Shown piece after piece: positions 21,316-30,124 of a stretch of DNA of 64,000 bases. Position 1 is the first letter of the stretch. Every line of letters starts with the position of its first letter. Source of the DNA: Variovorax guangxiensis (lineage in GTDB: Bacteria; Pseudomonadota; Gammaproteobacteria; Burkholderiales; Burkholderiaceae_C); contig NZ_RXFT01000008.1 in assembly GCF_003952165.1 (NCBI RefSeq), positions 248,001 to 312,000 on the forward strand. The letters are read 5' to 3'. The translations under genes and the position numbers were made by a program. Under the pieces are notes generated by a model, which was not told where the DNA came from, did not search any database, and saw nothing but the letters and a program-made list of their open reading frames with translations.

Positions 21316-21753
21316 TCAGTGCAGGTGGATGACTGTCTGCATGTCGGCCTCGACACTGATCGCCGCCGCGTCGAAGCCGGGCGCCGCGCGGTTGCCCTTG
21401 GCATCGTTCGAGAAGCCGTAGCGCTCGGTGGGCATGCCCATGAGGTTGGTGTCGAGCTTGCCGTTGCCGTTCTCGTCGGCGAACACGCGCAGCGCGTAGC
21501 GCCCGGGCGCCAGGCCGGTGAACAGCAGGCGGGCCTTGCCCTCGCGCATCGGTGCGGTCTGCGAGGCCACGGGCTTGCCGTCGGTGTAGCTGGCGGCGTC
21601 GCCGTACACCGCGACGTAGAGCGTGGCGTCCGCGGCCGGGCCGTCGGCGACGCTCAGGCTCAGGTCGGCGGCGAGGGCGCCCAGGGGCGCGAGGATCGCG
21701 GCCGCGCACAGGGCGCGCACGGCGGGGCGGAACGGGGGAAGGCGGAGTTGCAT
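21316..21753 (-). CDS. DUF2141 domain secreted protein
   Basis: 145 residues with a signal peptide (AVRALCAAAILAPLGALAAD) and a compact beta-sandwich-like domain of the DUF2141 family. Visible features are LYVAVYGD, the stretch LAPGRYALRVFADENGNGKL and LMGMPTERYGFSNDA. The family's function is unknown; it often sits near outer-membrane or carotenoid-related genes. Here it is immediately upstream of the carotenoid oxygenase gene, suggesting a shared periplasmic task. Confidence 0.85.
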   Translation of the reverse strand: MQLRLPPFRPAVRALCAAAILAPLGALAADLSLSVADGPAADATLYVAVYGDAASYTDGKPVASQTAPMREGKARLLFTGLAPGRYALRVFADENGNGKLDTNLMGMPTERYGFSNDAKGNRAAPGFDAAAISVEADMQTVIHLH

Positions 21754-21879
21754 GACGGGCCTCGTTGGTTGTTGGAGGCCCGACGATCCCGCAGGCCGGG
21801 CGCGGCGCCCAGCCTCATGCGACGGAATGCGGGATTGCGCGCGCGAAATGCGCGCGGCGGGGAGCGGACGGCGCCGGCT

Positions 21880-22995
21880 TCAGCCGGCTTTTTCGTCCTT
21901 GGCGACTTGTCTGGGCTGTGCGTCCTCGGCCTGCTCGTGCCCTGGGCCCACATGGCCGGAGTCGGCAAAGAGGCTCCATGCCGCCATGAACAGCGCCGCG
22001 ATGACCGGCCCGATCACGAAGCCGTTGATGCCGAAGATCGCCATGCCGCCGATGGTCGACATCAGCACGATGTAGTCGGGCATCTGCGTGTCCTTGCCCA
22101 CCAGCACGGGGCGCAGGATGTTATCGACCAGGCCGATGACGAACACGCCCACGAAGATCAGCACGCCGCCTTGCCAGAAATGCCCCGTGGCCAGGAAGTA
22201 GATGGCCACCGGCCCCCAGATCAGCGCCGCGCCCACGGCCGGCAGCAGCGAAAGAAATGCCATCAGCACCGCCCACAGCAGTGCGCCCTGCACGCCGAGG
22301 AACCAGAAGGCCAGCCCGCCTAGCGCGCCCTGCGCGACCGCCACGGCCACGTTGCCCTTGACCGTGGCGCGGATCACGGTGGTGAACTTGTTCAGCAGGT
22401 AGTGCGTGTGGGGCTTGGCCAGCGGCAGCGCGTCGCGCATCCGCTTGGAAAGGTCGGAGCCGTCGCGCACCAGGAAGTACAGCAGGTACAGCATCACGAA
22501 GAAGCTGACGATGAAGTCGAAAGTGTTCTGGCCGATGGCCAGTGCCTGGCTCGCGATGATCTGGCTGGCCTGCCCGGCGGCCGCCGAGATGCGTGCCTGC
22601 CATGCCGCCATGTCGCCCAGGTTGAAGCGCTCCACCAGGTTCAGCAGCCACTGCGGCGAGGCGTCGAGGATCTGCTGGAAGTAGGCCGCGAAGTTGATCT
22701 GGCCCGAGCGGATGCTCTGTGTGACCAGCGCGATCTCCTGCACCAGCGACACCCCCACCATGGCCAGCGGCAGGATCACGATGAACAGGCAGATCGCCAG
22801 CGTCGACAGCGCCGCCGCATTGGGCTTGCCGCGCATCCTCTTCAGCAGCCGCTTGTAGAGCGGCGTGAACAGGATCGCCAGCGCCACGCCCCACAGCACC
22901 GCGCCGAAGAACGGCATCAGCACCCAGAGGAAGGCGACGGTCACGGCGGCGAGAAGGGCGAGGAACACGCCGCGCTGGAGTTGGGGTGAGTTCAT
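21880..22995 (-). CDS. AI-2E family transporter (YdiK/PerM-like)
   Basis: 371 residues with about eight membrane segments, including an N-terminal pair (LALLAAVTVAFLWVLMPFFG and AVLWGVALAILFTPLY) and the C-terminal family motif region LLPAVGAALIWGPVAIYFLA. Members export varied compounds; the name comes from E. coli TqsA, which affects autoinducer-2 traffic, so the substrate is not implied. The last 25 residues are a hydrophilic tail. It lies 126 bp upstream of the DUF2141 gene on the same strand. The ribosome site is weak. Confidence 0.9.
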   Translation of the reverse strand: MNSPQLQRGVFLALLAAVTVAFLWVLMPFFGAVLWGVALAILFTPLYKRLLKRMRGKPNAAALSTLAICLFIVILPLAMVGVSLVQEIALVTQSIRSGQINFAAYFQQILDASPQWLLNLVERFNLGDMAAWQARISAAAGQASQIIASQALAIGQNTFDFIVSFFVMLYLLYFLVRDGSDLSKRMRDALPLAKPHTHYLLNKFTTVIRATVKGNVAVAVAQGALGGLAFWFLGVQGALLWAVLMAFLSLLPAVGAALIWGPVAIYFLATGHFWQGGVLIFVGVFVIGLVDNILRPVLVGKDTQMPDYIVLMSTIGGMAIFGINGFVIGPVIAALFMAAWSLFADSGHVGPGHEQAEDAQPRQVAKDEKAG

Positions 22996-23199
22996 AAGTG
23001 TCTCGGACTGTAGCCGAGCGCAGCGACAGCAGAACCCATTTGCCGGCTTCGGCTCGCTCGAGCGATCGAGGATCTGCTTTCCTGCGTTGGGAATATCGAG
23101 ACAAATCGCACCAAAGCCCGCTCGTTTATTTCAGATGCCCGCATTCGCGTCGGCTTGCGTCCTAGGATTTTCTGCAAGAAATAAAAGAGGGAGGTGAGC

Positions 23200-23328
23200 G
23201 TGAGCTCAATTTGCAATTGCAATTCGTGCAGCACGAATTGCTCCGGGATTCCTGTCGTGTCTGCAGGCATTGATTCGGCAATGGTCTTGCACGTCCGGAT
23301 TCAGAACCCGTCGGCAGAGGCGCCGTAA
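23200..23328 (+). CDS. Possible 42-residue Cys-rich small protein
   Basis: A short frame starts at GTG 23200, five bases after a near-perfect GGAGG(TGA) ribosome site. The peptide begins MSSICNCNSCSTNCSG, with four Cys in ten residues, then a plain tail IPVVSAGIDSAMVLHVRIQ. A 23-bp perfect inverted repeat lies inside the Cys-rich codons. It ends 95 bp before the rhs start on the same strand. I do not recognise it. The strong ribosome site argues for translation; the palindrome argues that the codons may be shaped by a DNA or RNA structure instead. Confidence 0.35.
   Translation: MSSICNCNSCSTNCSGIPVVSAGIDSAMVLHVRIQNPSAEAP
23219..23241. repeat. 23-bp perfect palindrome upstream of rhs
   Basis: Arms GCAATTCGTGC and GCACGAATTGC flank a single central A. 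It lies about 190 bp upstream of the rhs start in an otherwise featureless 428-bp spacer (22996-23423) and inside a possible small gene. It could be an operator or an RNA hairpin; there is no T-tract for an intrinsic terminator. Confidence 0.6.
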
Positions 23329-23423
23329 CTCTGCAAGCCGGCAGCCCGATTGCGCGGCCGAGCCTCTTTTCTTTCCCAATTGATCTTCACGAAACAAACA
23401 GACGCAGTCAGGGAGACTGGACT

Positions 23424-26400
23424 ATGGGACCAGGCACGCCGCAGCGGCCACCATCGGGCACACATCAAGGCCAGCCCGCACCGACATCCATCGCCGAGCG
23501 CGAGCCCCAGACGGCCGTCGCCCCGCTGAACACCATCGCCAAGGAAGACATCGCCGCCGCGAGCAAGGCGGTGGACGAGTGGCTGCGGTCCTTCACCGGC
23601 GGCTATGTCACGCTCGACCGGCTGACCACGGTGCTGGGCAGCATCCCCATCGTGGGCAACATCATGGCGCTGGTGGATGTGTTTCTCGACATCGTCACCA
23701 TCCTCGACAAGAAGTCCACCGATGCCGTCACGAGGTTCCTGAACTGGGCGAGCCTCGGCATCAATCTCATCGGCCTGATTCCAGCGCCGCCCACCATGGC
23801 CGCTGCGCGCATGAGCCTGCGGCCCACGCTGCACCTCGTCAGGCAGGAGCTGCTGCATGGGGCCAGGAATCTCGGCCAGACCATCGTCACCATCCTGGTG
23901 GGGCACCTGAATGCATCCATCGTCGGTGAGCTGGAGACCTTCATCGACGGCGCCATCGCAAGGCTCTCGGGCATTCTGGAAGATTGCGCGAGGCTCTCCG
24001 ACAGCATCCTGGACAACCTGATCGGCATCCTTCAGCGCGTGCTCGGCGGGCAGGACCTCTTCACCGTCGCCAGGCCGGGTGCCCCCGAAACCAACGACTA
24101 CGACCCCAGGACCCAAAGCACGTGGAGCGGCATGTGGCGCCGCGCGGTGAAGTACTCCGAGGGCACGGCCAGGCGCGCCGCCAACTACGCCGCAAGGAAG
24201 GCCGCAGCCTACCTGCCCGAAAGCGTCAGGGCCAGGGTCAGCGAGGTGATCGAGAGCCTGGTTGCCTTGAAGGCGGACTTCCGCAGGCAACTGACCGACC
24301 TCGCCAACCAGGAACTGCAGGGCAGCATCATGTGGCTGCTGCGCCAGCTGCTGTCGGCCATGGCGCAGAAGAAGAGCCTGCGCGCGGCCATCGTGTCGCC
24401 AGGTGCAGGTGCCGAAGCAACCAAGAGCAGGCCCGGTACCCGGGTCGAGCACGTACGTGTACAGGCGCCGGCCCACGGCGACCCCGGCTGCAAGAACTGC
24501 CCGCTTTCGGGCGCAACGGTCCCTTCGGCAAGCAGGTTCGCCATCAGCCTGGCGACCGGCTGCGAAAGCTTCACCCACGTCGACTTCACACTGGTTGCGC
24601 CGTTGCCCATCACCTGGGCGCGCACCTATCGCAGCAATCTTGGCGCTTTCGACGAGGGCACCCTCGGCGCGAGATGGCTCACGCCCTACAGCACGCGCGT
24701 GGACATCGCCACACCGACGCAGGGCCCGCGGGCCGGCGAGCCCAGCCTGGTCTATCACGGCGCGGACGGCCGCAGCCATGCCTATCCGCTGCTGGCCGTG
24801 GGCCGGAGCTACCGCGATGCCATCGAAGAAGTGACGCTCACGCGGCTGAGCGAGAGGCTGTTGGCCCTGGATTTCGGCAAGCCCGTATCGAGCGGCGAAT
24901 CCGGCGACTGGCGCGAGGTCTACGAGCTGGTGGATACCTCCGCCCGCAAGGTCGCTACGCAAGGCAGACAGCACTTCCGGCTTGTCGCGCTGCACGCCGG
25001 CAAGGAGGCCAGCATCGGCCTGCGCTACGACCATGTGATCGCAGCCACCGGCGAACAGGTCTTGAGCGACATCGTCAGCAAGCAGGGTGATGTCACCGTG
25101 GCCCATGTGGGCACTCGCCCCGATGCGAGAAGCGGATTGATCGCCAGCCTGTGGGAGATCAAGGGCGGCCAGGTCGTGCGACAACTCGCCGGCTATGTGC
25201 ACGGCGCCGAAGGCGACCTCGTCGCGGCCCAGGACGAAAACGGCGAGACCTGGAACTACAGCTACAGCCACCATCTCGTGACCCGGTACACCGACCGCAC
25301 GGGCCGGGGCATCAACCTCGAGTACGACGGCACCGGCGTCGATGCCAGGGCGGTTCGCGAGTGGAGCGATGACGGGAGCTTCGCCCTCAGGCTCGAGTGG
25401 GACAGGAACATCCGCCTGACCTATGCAACTGATGCGCTCGGCGGCGAGACCTGGTACTACTACGACATCCTCGGCTACACCTACCGGATCATCCATCCCG
25501 ACAAGCGCCAGGAGTGGTTCTTTCGCGATGAGGCGAAGAACATCACGCGCCATGTCCACACCGACGGCAGCACCGACGACTTCAGCTACGACGCCGACGG
25601 CAACCTGCGGACCCACACGCGGGCCGACGGCAGCCAGGTGCACTTCGCGCACGACGAGCGCGGACGCATGACGGGCCTGCGCGATGCCGAGGGCGGTGTC
25701 TGGAAGCGCGACTACGACGCCGACGGCAACCTCGTCGAAGAGATCGACCCGCTGGGGCACAAGACCGCATACGCCTACGACAAGGCCGGCCGGCCCGTGC
25801 GAATCACCGATGCGAAGGGCGGCGTCAAGACGCTGACCTACACGCCGGCGGGCCAGCTTGCCAGCCACACCGATTGCTCGGGCAAGACCACGCGGTGGGA
25901 GTACGACGAGCAGGGACGCCTGGTCAAGGCGACCGATGCCATGAGCCAGGGCACCCGGTATCGCTACACGAGCGCGAACGAACGAGGGAAGGCTGCCGCC
26001 GCAGCGAACGCCAACCGAACGGGCCGGCTCGAGGAGATCATCCTGCCGGACAACACCAGCGAGCACTTCGTCCATGACGCAGAAGGGCGCCTGCTGGCGC
26101 ACACCGATGCGCTGGGGCGCAGGACGAGCTACGACTACACGCGCTCCGGCCTCGTGTCCCGGCGCATCGACGCGGCGGGGCATACGCTCAAGTACCGCTG
26201 GGACCTGCTCGGACGCTTGAGCGAACTGCATAACGAGAACGGCAGCCGCTACGACTTCCGTTATGACCCCGTGGGCCGTCTGCTGGAAGAAGTGGGCTTC
26301 GACCGCAAGACCACACGGTACGGCTATGAAGAGTCCACGGGGGTGCTGTCGGAAGTGGCTGAGGGCGAGCACACCACGCTGCTGCAATTCGATCCGATCG

Positions 26401-28322
26401 GCCGCCTGATCGAGCGCAGCGCCGGCGGCGATGCAGAGAGCTTCGCCTACGATCGGAACGGCCGCTTGGTCGAAGCCGGCAACAGCGACGCCAGGCTGCA
26501 ATGGTTCTACGACCCCGCGGGCAACCTGACGCGCGAGCATCAGCACTACCTGCAAGGCGCCCGCACGGCAGTCTGGCAGCACGGCTACGACGAACTCAAC
26601 CAGCGCGTCGCGACCATCCGCCCAGACGGTCATGTGACTCAGTGGCTCACCTATGGCTCCGGCCACGTGCATGGATTGCTCGTCGACGGTCAGGAGATCC
26701 TGGGCTTCGAGCGCGACGACCTGCATCGCGAGATTGCGCGCGCGCAGGGCAACGGACTCACACAGGAGCAGCACTACGACCCGGCCGGCCGATTGCTGGA
26801 GCAGCAGCTCTCCCAGACCAGGCGCGGCGCCCTCGGAGCCACCGGCATTCGCCGCAGCTACCAATACGACAAGGCCGGCCAGCTGATCGCCATCGGCGAC
26901 AGCCGGCGCGGCAACCTCAGCTATCGCTACGACCCGGTAGGGCGACTGCTAGAAGCCAACAGCCGGTTGGGACGGGAGACGTTCGCGTTCGATCCAGCGG
27001 GGAACATCGGCAACCCGTCTCCAGACGCGGAAGGCACCGTGCAGCCGGCGAGCCGCGTCACCAATCGTGTTGCCGTTCGCTCGGGTAGCGATGGTCGCAG
27101 CATGGCCGGCAAGCTGATGGACAACCTGCTGAAGGACTACGCCGGCACGCGCTACAAGTGGGATGAGCGCGGCAACCTGATCGAGCGCAGCCGCAACGGC
27201 GAAAAGACGGTGTTCACCTGGGACGGCTACAACCGGATGCGAAGCGCCGAGACCTTCGGCGAAACCACAAGCTTCAGCTATGACCCGCTGGGCCGGCGCA
27301 TCGCCAAGCGCACACGGCATGCGTGCACCTTGTTCGGCTGGGACGGCGATACGCTGGCGTTCGAGAGCACGCAGAGCGCCGAGGGCTGGCAGGAGGGTGG
27401 CTGGCTTGGCGACAGCGTTCACTACATCCATGAACCCGGCTCGTTCGTGCCGCTGGTGCAGATCCGGCAGGCCCAAGCCGTCGTGTTGAGCCGGACTACG
27501 GATGTGAAGGCACTGATGGCCGACAACGGCGGGCGCTACGACATCGAGCTGGACCCGCTATGGAACGGGGAGCAGAGCCGAACACCTGCGCCGTTCAGCA
27601 AAGAGGAAATCGCCTTCTACCAGTGTGACCATCTGGGCACGCCGCAGGAGCTGACGGATCATGAGGGGCGCGTGGCGTGGTCGGCGAGCTACAAGGCTTG
27701 GGGGGAGGCGAGGCAGGCGATCAGTGAGGCTGGACGGCGGGCTGGCTTTCGAAACTCCATCCGCTTTCAAGGTCAGTACTGGGATGAAGAGACGGGGCTG
27801 CATTACAACCGGTATCGCTATTACGATCCGCTGGTAGGGAGGTTCGTAAGCAGCGATCCGATCAAATTGGCGGGTGGAATCAATCTCCAACATTACGCGC
27901 CGAACCCGCTCGAATGGATTGATCCGTTGGGTCTGGTTGGGAAATCCATCCCGAATGGAACGTCTGTCAATCGTATTGGTGGTAATTCGATAGAGAATTT
28001 GCGGCTAAAACCTGGCGAGAAAAATCTGAATCCGCCAGGAATTTCGGTGCTTCACAGCTGCTGCCCCTGCACGGCATCAACTCAGATGAGAGATGCTTTT
28101 CCTCGGGCGACAGGACTGCAGCAAGCTGCAGGTACTATAGCCTCTGGAACTTCAGATCAAATAAGAAATTCCGGCTTCGATGTTATCTCTGACCCAACAG
28201 GCAAATTTCCAAATCATGCGCGAATAGTGCACCCACATGGTACTGAAGGGTTCAACGATGAGAATCTTCGAAGTCTTTCCAGCGCACTTGGAGTTCAAAC
28301 ATCATGTCCTCTGAAGAAATGA
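23424..28322 (+). CDS. Rhs polymorphic toxin with C-terminal effector domain
   Basis: 1632 residues. An N-terminal region with two hydrophobic stretches (~65-130: SIPIVGNIMALVDVFLDIVT and NWASLGINLIGLI) precedes a DUF6531 region (~365-450: GCESFTHVDFTLVAPLPITW). A long series of YD/RHS repeats follows (for example YDADGNL, YDKAGRP, YDPVGRL), then the Rhs core RYRYYDPLVGRFVSSDPI and the self-cleavage-type border WIDPLGL (~1498-1504). The last ~128 residues are the variable toxin tip, with SVLHSCCPCTAS and FPNHARIVHPHG; I cannot name its activity. No PAAR motif, VgrG or EagR gene is present locally. ATG 23424 has a GGGAGA site. The tip is much more AT-rich than the core, a sign of acquired DNA. 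Confidence 0.92.
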   Translation: MGPGTPQRPPSGTHQGQPAPTSIAEREPQTAVAPLNTIAKEDIAAASKAVDEWLRSFTGGYVTLDRLTTVLGSIPIVGNIMALVDVFLDIVTILDKKSTDAVTRFLNWASLGINLIGLIPAPPTMAAARMSLRPTLHLVRQELLHGARNLGQTIVTILVGHLNASIVGELETFIDGAIARLSGILEDCARLSDSILDNLIGILQRVLGGQDLFTVARPGAPETNDYDPRTQSTWSGMWRRAVKYSEGTARRAANYAARKAAAYLPESVRARVSEVIESLVALKADFRRQLTDLANQELQGSIMWLLRQLLSAMAQKKSLRAAIVSPGAGAEATKSRPGTRVEHVRVQAPAHGDPGCKNCPLSGATVPSASRFAISLATGCESFTHVDFTLVAPLPITWARTYRSNLGAFDEGTLGARWLTPYSTRVDIATPTQGPRAGEPSLVYHGADGRSHAYPLLAVGRSYRDAIEEVTLTRLSERLLALDFGKPVSSGESGDWREVYELVDTSARKVATQGRQHFRLVALHAGKEASIGLRYDHVIAATGEQVLSDIVSKQGDVTVAHVGTRPDARSGLIASLWEIKGGQVVRQLAGYVHGAEGDLVAAQDENGETWNYSYSHHLVTRYTDRTGRGINLEYDGTGVDARAVREWSDDGSFALRLEWDRNIRLTYATDALGGETWYYYDILGYTYRIIHPDKRQEWFFRDEAKNITRHVHTDGSTDDFSYDADGNLRTHTRADGSQVHFAHDERGRMTGLRDAEGGVWKRDYDADGNLVEEIDPLGHKTAYAYDKAGRPVRITDAKGGVKTLTYTPAGQLASHTDCSGKTTRWEYDEQGRLVKATDAMSQGTRYRYTSANERGKAAAAANANRTGRLEEIILPDNTSEHFVHDAEGRLLAHTDALGRRTSYDYTRSGLVSRRIDAAGHTLKYRWDLLGRLSELHNENGSRYDFRYDPVGRLLEEVGFDRKTTRYGYEESTGVLSEVAEGEHTTLLQFDPIGRLIERSAGGDAESFAYDRNGRLVEAGNSDARLQWFYDPAGNLTREHQHYLQGARTAVWQHGYDELNQRVATIRPDGHVTQWLTYGSGHVHGLLVDGQEILGFERDDLHREIARAQGNGLTQEQHYDPAGRLLEQQLSQTRRGALGATGIRRSYQYDKAGQLIAIGDSRRGNLSYRYDPVGRLLEANSRLGRETFAFDPAGNIGNPSPDAEGTVQPASRVTNRVAVRSGSDGRSMAGKLMDNLLKDYAGTRYKWDERGNLIERSRNGEKTVFTWDGYNRMRSAETFGETTSFSYDPLGRRIAKRTRHACTLFGWDGDTLAFESTQSAEGWQEGGWLGDSVHYIHEPGSFVPLVQIRQAQAVVLSRTTDVKALMADNGGRYDIELDPLWNGEQSRTPAPFSKEEIAFYQCDHLGTPQELTDHEGRVAWSASYKAWGEARQAISEAGRRAGFRNSIRFQGQYWDEETGLHYNRYRYYDPLVGRFVSSDPIKLAGGINLQHYAPNPLEWIDPLGLVGKSIPNGTSVNRIGGNSIENLRLKPGEKNLNPPGISVLHSCCPCTASTQMRDAFPRATGLQQAAGTIASGTSDQIRNSGFDVISDPTGKFPNHARIVHPHGTEGFNDENLRSLSSALGVQTSCPLKK

Positions 28323-28678
28323 ATTTTGATCTTTTGGATTTTGCTTTTGTTGACTTGGGAGTCATATCGATTAATTCTTTGGAGAATGGAATCTATATTG
28401 GAAAATTTTCTCCAAATGATTCTTTTGAAAAATATAAAGCCATATTTTTGGAGTATGAGCTACTCGTTGAGTCTCAGCAATTTTCAGCGGTTGATGAGAT
28501 GGATTTGAAATTTGCAAGCATGGGTTTTTTTGTGATTTCTAAGAATCATAAGAGTGCTGCTTGTGAGATTTTTGATCTACAAATCATGGGGGGCAATATT
28601 TCCTTTCGAATGGCATCTTCGGATTTAGGTTTGAAGGCTGATGTCAATAATCGGCGTCCATTGCATCCAAGAACCTGA
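28304..28678 (+). CDS. Probable immunity protein for the Rhs toxin tip
   Basis: 124 residues, acidic, low GC and unlike its chromosomal surroundings. ATG 28304 (GGAG ten bases upstream) overlaps the rhs end by 19 bp; ATG 28319 would give a 4-bp ATGA overlap. Position directly behind a toxin tip is the classic place for a cognate immunity gene. No family is recognised. Its last few codons (RPLHPRT) run into DNA that is homologous to rhs (from ~28662), so the present stop codon is supplied by the downstream rhs fragment and the original C-terminus may have been replaced. Confidence 0.65.
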   Translation: MSSEEMNFDLLDFAFVDLGVISINSLENGIYIGKFSPNDSFEKYKAIFLEYELLVESQQFSAVDEMDLKFASMGFFVISKNHKSAACEIFDLQIMGGNISFRMASSDLGLKADVNNRRPLHPRT

Positions 28679-29485
28679 CTTATTCGTGCCGCTGGCGCTG
28701 ATCCGGCAAGGCCCAAGCAGTTGGGTTGAGCCGGACGACAGATGCGAGAGCGTTGAGGGCCGACAAAGGCGAACGCTTCGCCATCGAGCTGGACCTGTTA
28801 TGGAACGGAGAACAGAACCGAGCACCTGCGCCGTTCAGCGAGGAAGAAATCGCCTTCTACCAGTGCGACCATTTGGGCACGCCGCAAGAGCTGACGGATC
28901 ATGAGGGGCGTGTGGCGTGGTCGGCGAGCTTGGGGGGAGGCGCGGCAGGCGATCAGTGAGGCTGGACGGCGGGCTGGCTTTCGAAACTCCATCCGCTTTC
29001 AAGTACTGGGATGAAGAGACGGGGCTGCATTACAACCGGTATCGGTACTACGACCCACTGTCAGGTCGATTTGTTTCCGGCGACCCGATCAAGCTTTCTG
29101 GCGGATTCAACCTTCATCTCTTTGCTCCTAGTCCCATTGGCTGGGTAGATCCTCTTGGGCTGCAGGCAGGAAAAAGACGCAAACACCCAGAATCGAAGAT
29201 GGAAACCACAAAGAAGGTTGGCAGCATATCGACGAGCGGCATATCACAGGAAACTCACCCGATGGCCCTGGCTACCTTTTTGCACCGGGTACAACAAGAG
29301 CGCAAGTTCAATGTCTTTGTGAGTTGCTTGTGCAAAAAGGATCGAGAACCAGCGATCCTGCTCGAACAATTCAAGCATATGAAAAAAGAACGACCGTAAA
29401 TGGTAAGAGAACACGCTATCGAGCCATCTTTGATTCAAAGGATGGAAATAGGGAAATTACCGCTTTTCCGGTGGAGAGTGAGTGA
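28662..29485 (+). pseudogene. Displaced rhs 3' end with second toxin tip, frame-disrupted
   Basis: The DNA matches the rhs core around 27430-27930 but carries an inserted base near 28710, a loss of about eight bases near 28931 (lost codons of YKA) and a loss of five bases near 29001. It regains the core motif RYRYYDPLSGRFVSGDPI and the border GWVDPLGL. After the border the toxin reading frame is the one open from 29171 to 29485, not the longer frame that continues from the core. It contains EGWQHIDERHITGN, GYLFAPGTTRAQVQ and ends GNREITAFPVESE. The W-x-H-I-x-x-R-H opening and TAFP ending recall BECR-fold RNase toxins; this is tentative. The module is an orphan tip, silent unless recombined onto an intact rhs. 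Confidence 0.75.
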
Positions 29486-29487
29486 AG

Positions 29488-29919
29488 ATGAAGGTTTCGT
29501 TTTCTAGGATAGATCCAGACTCCGCGCCTGGAGGTTTTGATATGGGAGATATCCTGATCGAAGCTGAAGGTAAAAAAATATCATCTCAAGGAAGTTCTCA
29601 AAATTTGATGATGATTTATATAGCACTTTCTGATTTGATGTTTGGGGTTTTGGGGCTGAATGGTGCGCGTGGCGACTCCAATTTTGTAGGAGTGGATTCT
29701 TCTTTTTCGGTTTACTTTAAATCCAAAGGAAGTGTGCTTGAGATTTCGCAGAAAAAAGGATTAAAAATGACCTGCAAAAAAATTGATTTCTTGAATGCCC
29801 TATGTTCCGGTGTGGGGGAGTTTCTTGCGTCAGGAAATGATTTGAAGTTTTCTGATTCGGTACGCTCTGATCTTCATGTCGCTTTGGGGAAGCTGATACA
29901 GGCCAAATCAAGAAATTAG
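29488..29919 (+). CDS. Probable immunity protein of the second (orphan) Rhs tip
   Basis: 143 residues from ATG 29488, two bases after the stop of the orphan toxin frame; GTG 29482 is an alternative start with 4-bp overlap. Low GC, no signal peptide, no recognised domain. The immediate position behind the tip with motif WQHIDERH supports an immunity role. The gene is intact although the toxin fragment before it is broken, as expected if immunity to sibling cells is still selected. Confidence 0.6.
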   Translation: MKVSFSRIDPDSAPGGFDMGDILIEAEGKKISSQGSSQNLMMIYIALSDLMFGVLGLNGARGDSNFVGVDSSFSVYFKSKGSVLEISQKKGLKMTCKKIDFLNALCSGVGEFLASGNDLKFSDSVRSDLHVALGKLIQAKSRN

Positions 29920-29944
29920 AATTATTGAAGATTTTGTTCTGCGG

Positions 29945-30122
29945 CGTTGTTCGTGGGGTGACAGTGTTCATTGCACCCATGAGCCTTGCTCGTTCGCGGG
30001 GCGTTGATAGGTGAGGGATAAAAAGCGGCAGAGGGTGTCCCGAAACGACTACACAAGCAACCGTTTATCGAGGTGAAAACGGAGAAATTCGAACGGCATT
30101 CCCGCAGCTTCCAACGCCTTAA
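29945..30122 (+). pseudogene. Third rhs remnant with truncated toxin end
   Basis: Bases 29960-29996 match 30 of 37 positions of the rhs segment encoding DSVHYIHEPGSF (27413-27449). The sequence then jumps to a short frame, open from about 30015 to the stop at 30120-30122, that ends ATVYRGENGEIRTAFPQL. That ending resembles the end of the second toxin (RYRA...GNREITAFP), so it looks like the last ~25 residues of a related toxin whose middle has been deleted. It leads straight into the next immunity-like gene, whose ATG is two bases after this stop. Confidence 0.6.
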
Positions 30123-30124
30123 GC

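Noticed and set aside
23301..26864. 1187-codon minus-strand frame opposite rhs
   Set aside because: Antisense artefact of high GC; no motifs, no ribosome site, and the plus strand encodes clear RHS repeats.
28917..29399. 160-codon frame through the rhs fragment as the orphan toxin
   Set aside because: It carries the rhs core, but past the border at ~29163 it leaves the toxin frame; the frame 29171-29485 has the toxin-like motifs and ends next to the immunity ATG.
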